From: Brachynemurus nebulosus
Taxonomy: Eukaryota > Arthropoda > Insecta > Neuroptera > Myrmeleontidae
Reading direction: 5' to 3'
Length of the DNA stretch: 64,000 nucleotides
NCBI GenBank assembly: GCA_035578155.1
Contig: JAPWDM010000002.1
Location: 36,628,437-36,692,436, forward strand
The notes beneath the pieces were generated by a model. That model did no database searches and had not been told where the DNA came from. It saw only the letters and a list, made by a program, of their open reading frames with translations. Of the stretch, positions 62,183-64,000 are shown one piece after another. The translations under genes were made by a program, and so were the position numbers. The stretch's first letter is position 1; each line of letters opens with the position of its first letter.

Positions 62183-62603
62183 GGCCAGGCGCACATTGAC
62201 GCAGTAAACGCAGGGCAGGGCAGGAAAGCACGAGAAATAAACTGTGTGGCCGGGCGCACATTGAGATGCAGTTAACGCAGGCAGGCAGCGCAGTTTCTGT
62301 GACTCTTGTTGTAGAACGAGATAGCACGAATTTAAAAGCAGAGCAGAACAGCACTGTTTTTCTTCAATTTCTTCAATTGTTTTCATTTCGGCGAAATAAA
62401 ACCAACTAAAATTCGAAAACGTGTTACAATATCGCACAGCATCGCACAGTTTCTGTGTCACATTCACGAGTGCTACATCGGTCTCGTGCGACACAGTGCT
62501 GCTCTGCTCTGCGTTTCAATTCGCGCTGTTCCGTTCTACAACACGAGTAACAGAAACTGTGCTGCCCTGCCTGCGTTAACTGCGTCTCAATGTGCACCCG
62601 GCC
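62183..62603. mobile_element. PIF/Harbinger-like MITE, copy 2
   Basis: Ends GGCCAGGCGCACATTGA and TCAATGTGCACCCGGCC. It is closely related to 15131-15558, including the internal second terminal motif. Flanks are TAA and TTA, so the duplication differs at one base. Confidence 0.65.
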
Positions 62604-62932
62604 TTAGAGTTCCAAACGCAATTAATTTACAAAAATTAATAAATAGATATCGTAATAATTATTGGCTTTGAAAAAAACAAAGGCAATATTTAAAAAAAAA
62701 AAAAAAAAACACGAACAAAAAAATTTAATTTTTTTTAATTTGTGGTCTGGTAGTATTGACATATTCATTCATCGTGAGTAATGAGCATGGTGATTTTGTA
62801 TAAAGTGGCCCCAACACGCTCAGTGATATTATGCATTATACAATTTGTTGAGGTTTTCTCCAGAAACCAGATAGTTTAATAATTTGTAAAATTGTACAAG
62901 TTGAATGTAGGAATTTTACAATAATTCAATTG

Positions 62933-63347
62933 CTTCTAATTTCAAATGTTATCGAGTGCCTGTGAAACATTATTAATGTATGACGGACTTTTGTTCGCCT
63001 TTAAACATAGACTAATATTCACATGTTCACTTAATGTCCAGCTTTGGCTGATACTTGAACACTAGATTTACTTTGGTATGTATGACCAGTTCATTATGTT
63101 AATTAAAATTCACATAGTGTTTGAAAAACTATCAAATTGGATCGGCTGGGACTCGAACCCGGATCTCTTGGTTGCGGATCTCGCATTTATAGAGAGGATG
63201 TGTTTGATTGATTATCAAATTGGAATGGCACTCGAACAAGCGGTCAGTGGCCTAATTGGTAAGGCACTTGGCTAACAACCAAGAGATCCGGGTTCGAGTC
63301 CCAGCCGATCTAATTTGATAGTTTTTCACACTATGTGAATTTTAATT
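62933..63347. mobile_element. tRNA-containing palindromic element (best copy)
   Basis: The inverted arms TTAATTAAAATTCACATAGT and inverse bracket 63101-63347. The left side carries an antisense fragment of the tRNA-like sequence (63140-63174), the right side an almost complete sense one (63239-63310). The outer part 62933-63100 matches the related copies at 13.5 and 48.7 kb. Confidence 0.65.
63239..63310 (+). repeat. tRNA-like sequence (probable tRNA-derived pseudogene)
   Basis: D arm GGCCTAATTGGTAAGGC, anticodon arm CTTGG-CTAACAA-CCAAG (loop would read AAC, Val), T arm with GGTTCGAGTCC, which fits the pol III B box exactly. The A-box region TGGCCTAATTGG is near consensus. The acceptor stem pairs poorly (AGCGGTC against GCCGATC), and the copy at 13.4 kb has an AGT loop, so this is a mobile tRNA derivative rather than a working tRNA gene. 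Confidence 0.55.
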
Positions 63348-64000
63348 CAATTATTGTTTAAATCTAAATATTAAGTGACAAAAATGCTGCGAAGCAATAA
63401 ATAATTATTTTTGAAAATTAATAATTTTATTCAAACTGGTTCAAATAATAGCCATTATATTACGTGACAGTAGAAAATAACGAACAAATTGAAACTTAAA
63501 CATATAAAATTGTATTGAGCAATGATCTCTATATAATAAATAGTCCAGTGAAATTAGGGCTGAAATCGGGGTATATGGATGAAAATTGGAGAGAATGTTC
63601 TTAGAGTCACTAACAATTTATTCTCCCTATGAAAAAAATCATCCCGGACAAGGGTAGAAACAACCCCTAAAAAGTTTATTTTTCAATTATCTCGCGAAGT
63701 GTGCGAGATATGGAAACTTCTTTCAAATAAAAATTGTAGATCTTTCGTTTCTACAAAAAAAAGTATACCACCCTCTTACCCCTATCTCTAATAGTTTGCG
63801 GAGAAATCATCCCCGAAAAAAAAAAAGAAAAATTTTTTTCGCCTAATTCCAATATTTTCAAACATTTAGAGAAAAAAAGTATTCTTAACATTTTTCTCTA
63901 AAATTGAAAATAGAGAAATTAGGAAAAATAAAAGGCCCCCATGGCACGGGACTGGTGCTTTTTCCATTTAAAATTATCAATGGTTAACTAATGTCCATTA
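63348..64000. other. Window end, non-coding; possible start of another repeat
   Basis: From about 63540 the text (ATTATCTCGCGAAGTGTGCG, followed by stretches mentioning CACCCTCTTACCCC) resembles the style of the palindrome at 44.5 kb but cannot be aligned confidently. No gene. Confidence 0.3.

Noticed and set aside
63239..63310. A functional tRNA-Val gene
   Set aside because: The acceptor stem pairs poorly, related copies have a different anticodon loop or lack the tRNA, and it lies inside an inverted-repeat element.

Overview
This is an AT-rich nuclear window from an insect-like animal. It has spliceosomal introns (GT..AG, one about 8.8 kb), low GC, AATAAA-type 3' ends and very dense transposon debris. 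The debris includes terminal-inverted-repeat MITEs, foldback elements, a Helitron with TCTATAC and CTAG ends, a LINE tail and a P-element/THAP relic. The main gene is an insect Rm62 (DDX5/DDX17) homologue. The order cannot be fixed from the sequence alone; nothing here is bacterial or organellar.

Genes. (1) At 1009-1262 (+) lies a probable terminal exon of a basic RS/KS-rich protein whose earlier exons are not recognised. (2) At 4716-6449 (-) is a two-exon gene for a 508-residue lysine-rich protein with one N-terminal membrane anchor, resembling LYRIC/metadherin and more loosely RRBP1. (3) At 10941-26121 (+) is a five-exon DEAD-box RNA helicase of the p68 family, 773 residues by my splice model. 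All splice phases agree, and it ends in an RS-rich then proline-rich tail. (4) At 54.7-55.25 kb (+) is the start of another gene: a non-coding leader exon, then a short coding exon beginning MQYNNGYHNQQS. The rest was not found in the window. Genes 2 and 3 are divergent and about 4.5 kb apart.

Everything else is mostly mobile-element sequence. The helicase introns carry a 3.6 kb TA-flanked element with other MITEs nested in it, several hAT- and piggyBac-type MITEs, and a near-perfect 199-bp hairpin. From 26.9 to 53.4 kb there is a series of large inverted structures: 27.3-31.1 kb (arms of 16-bp and 127-bp tandem repeats), 32.5-36.56 kb (arms of 120-bp repeats around a broken THAP/P-type transposase), 44.50-45.98 kb (arms of about 700 bp) and 48.29-53.41 kb (arms of alternating 175-bp repeats). 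Between and after them are nested MITEs, including a three-level nest at 46.19-48.24 kb.

The most unusual signal is at 57.76-58.79 kb. A transposon-like repeat there carries seven perfect three-site heat-shock elements at about 103-bp spacing in a mirrored array. An eighth site sits in an unrelated MITE at 37.4 kb. Other points worth a look are palindromic elements carrying a tRNA-like body with intact pol III box B, a higher-order alternating repeat inside the 5.1 kb palindrome, and a minimal ATG-TAA uORF created by a splice junction.
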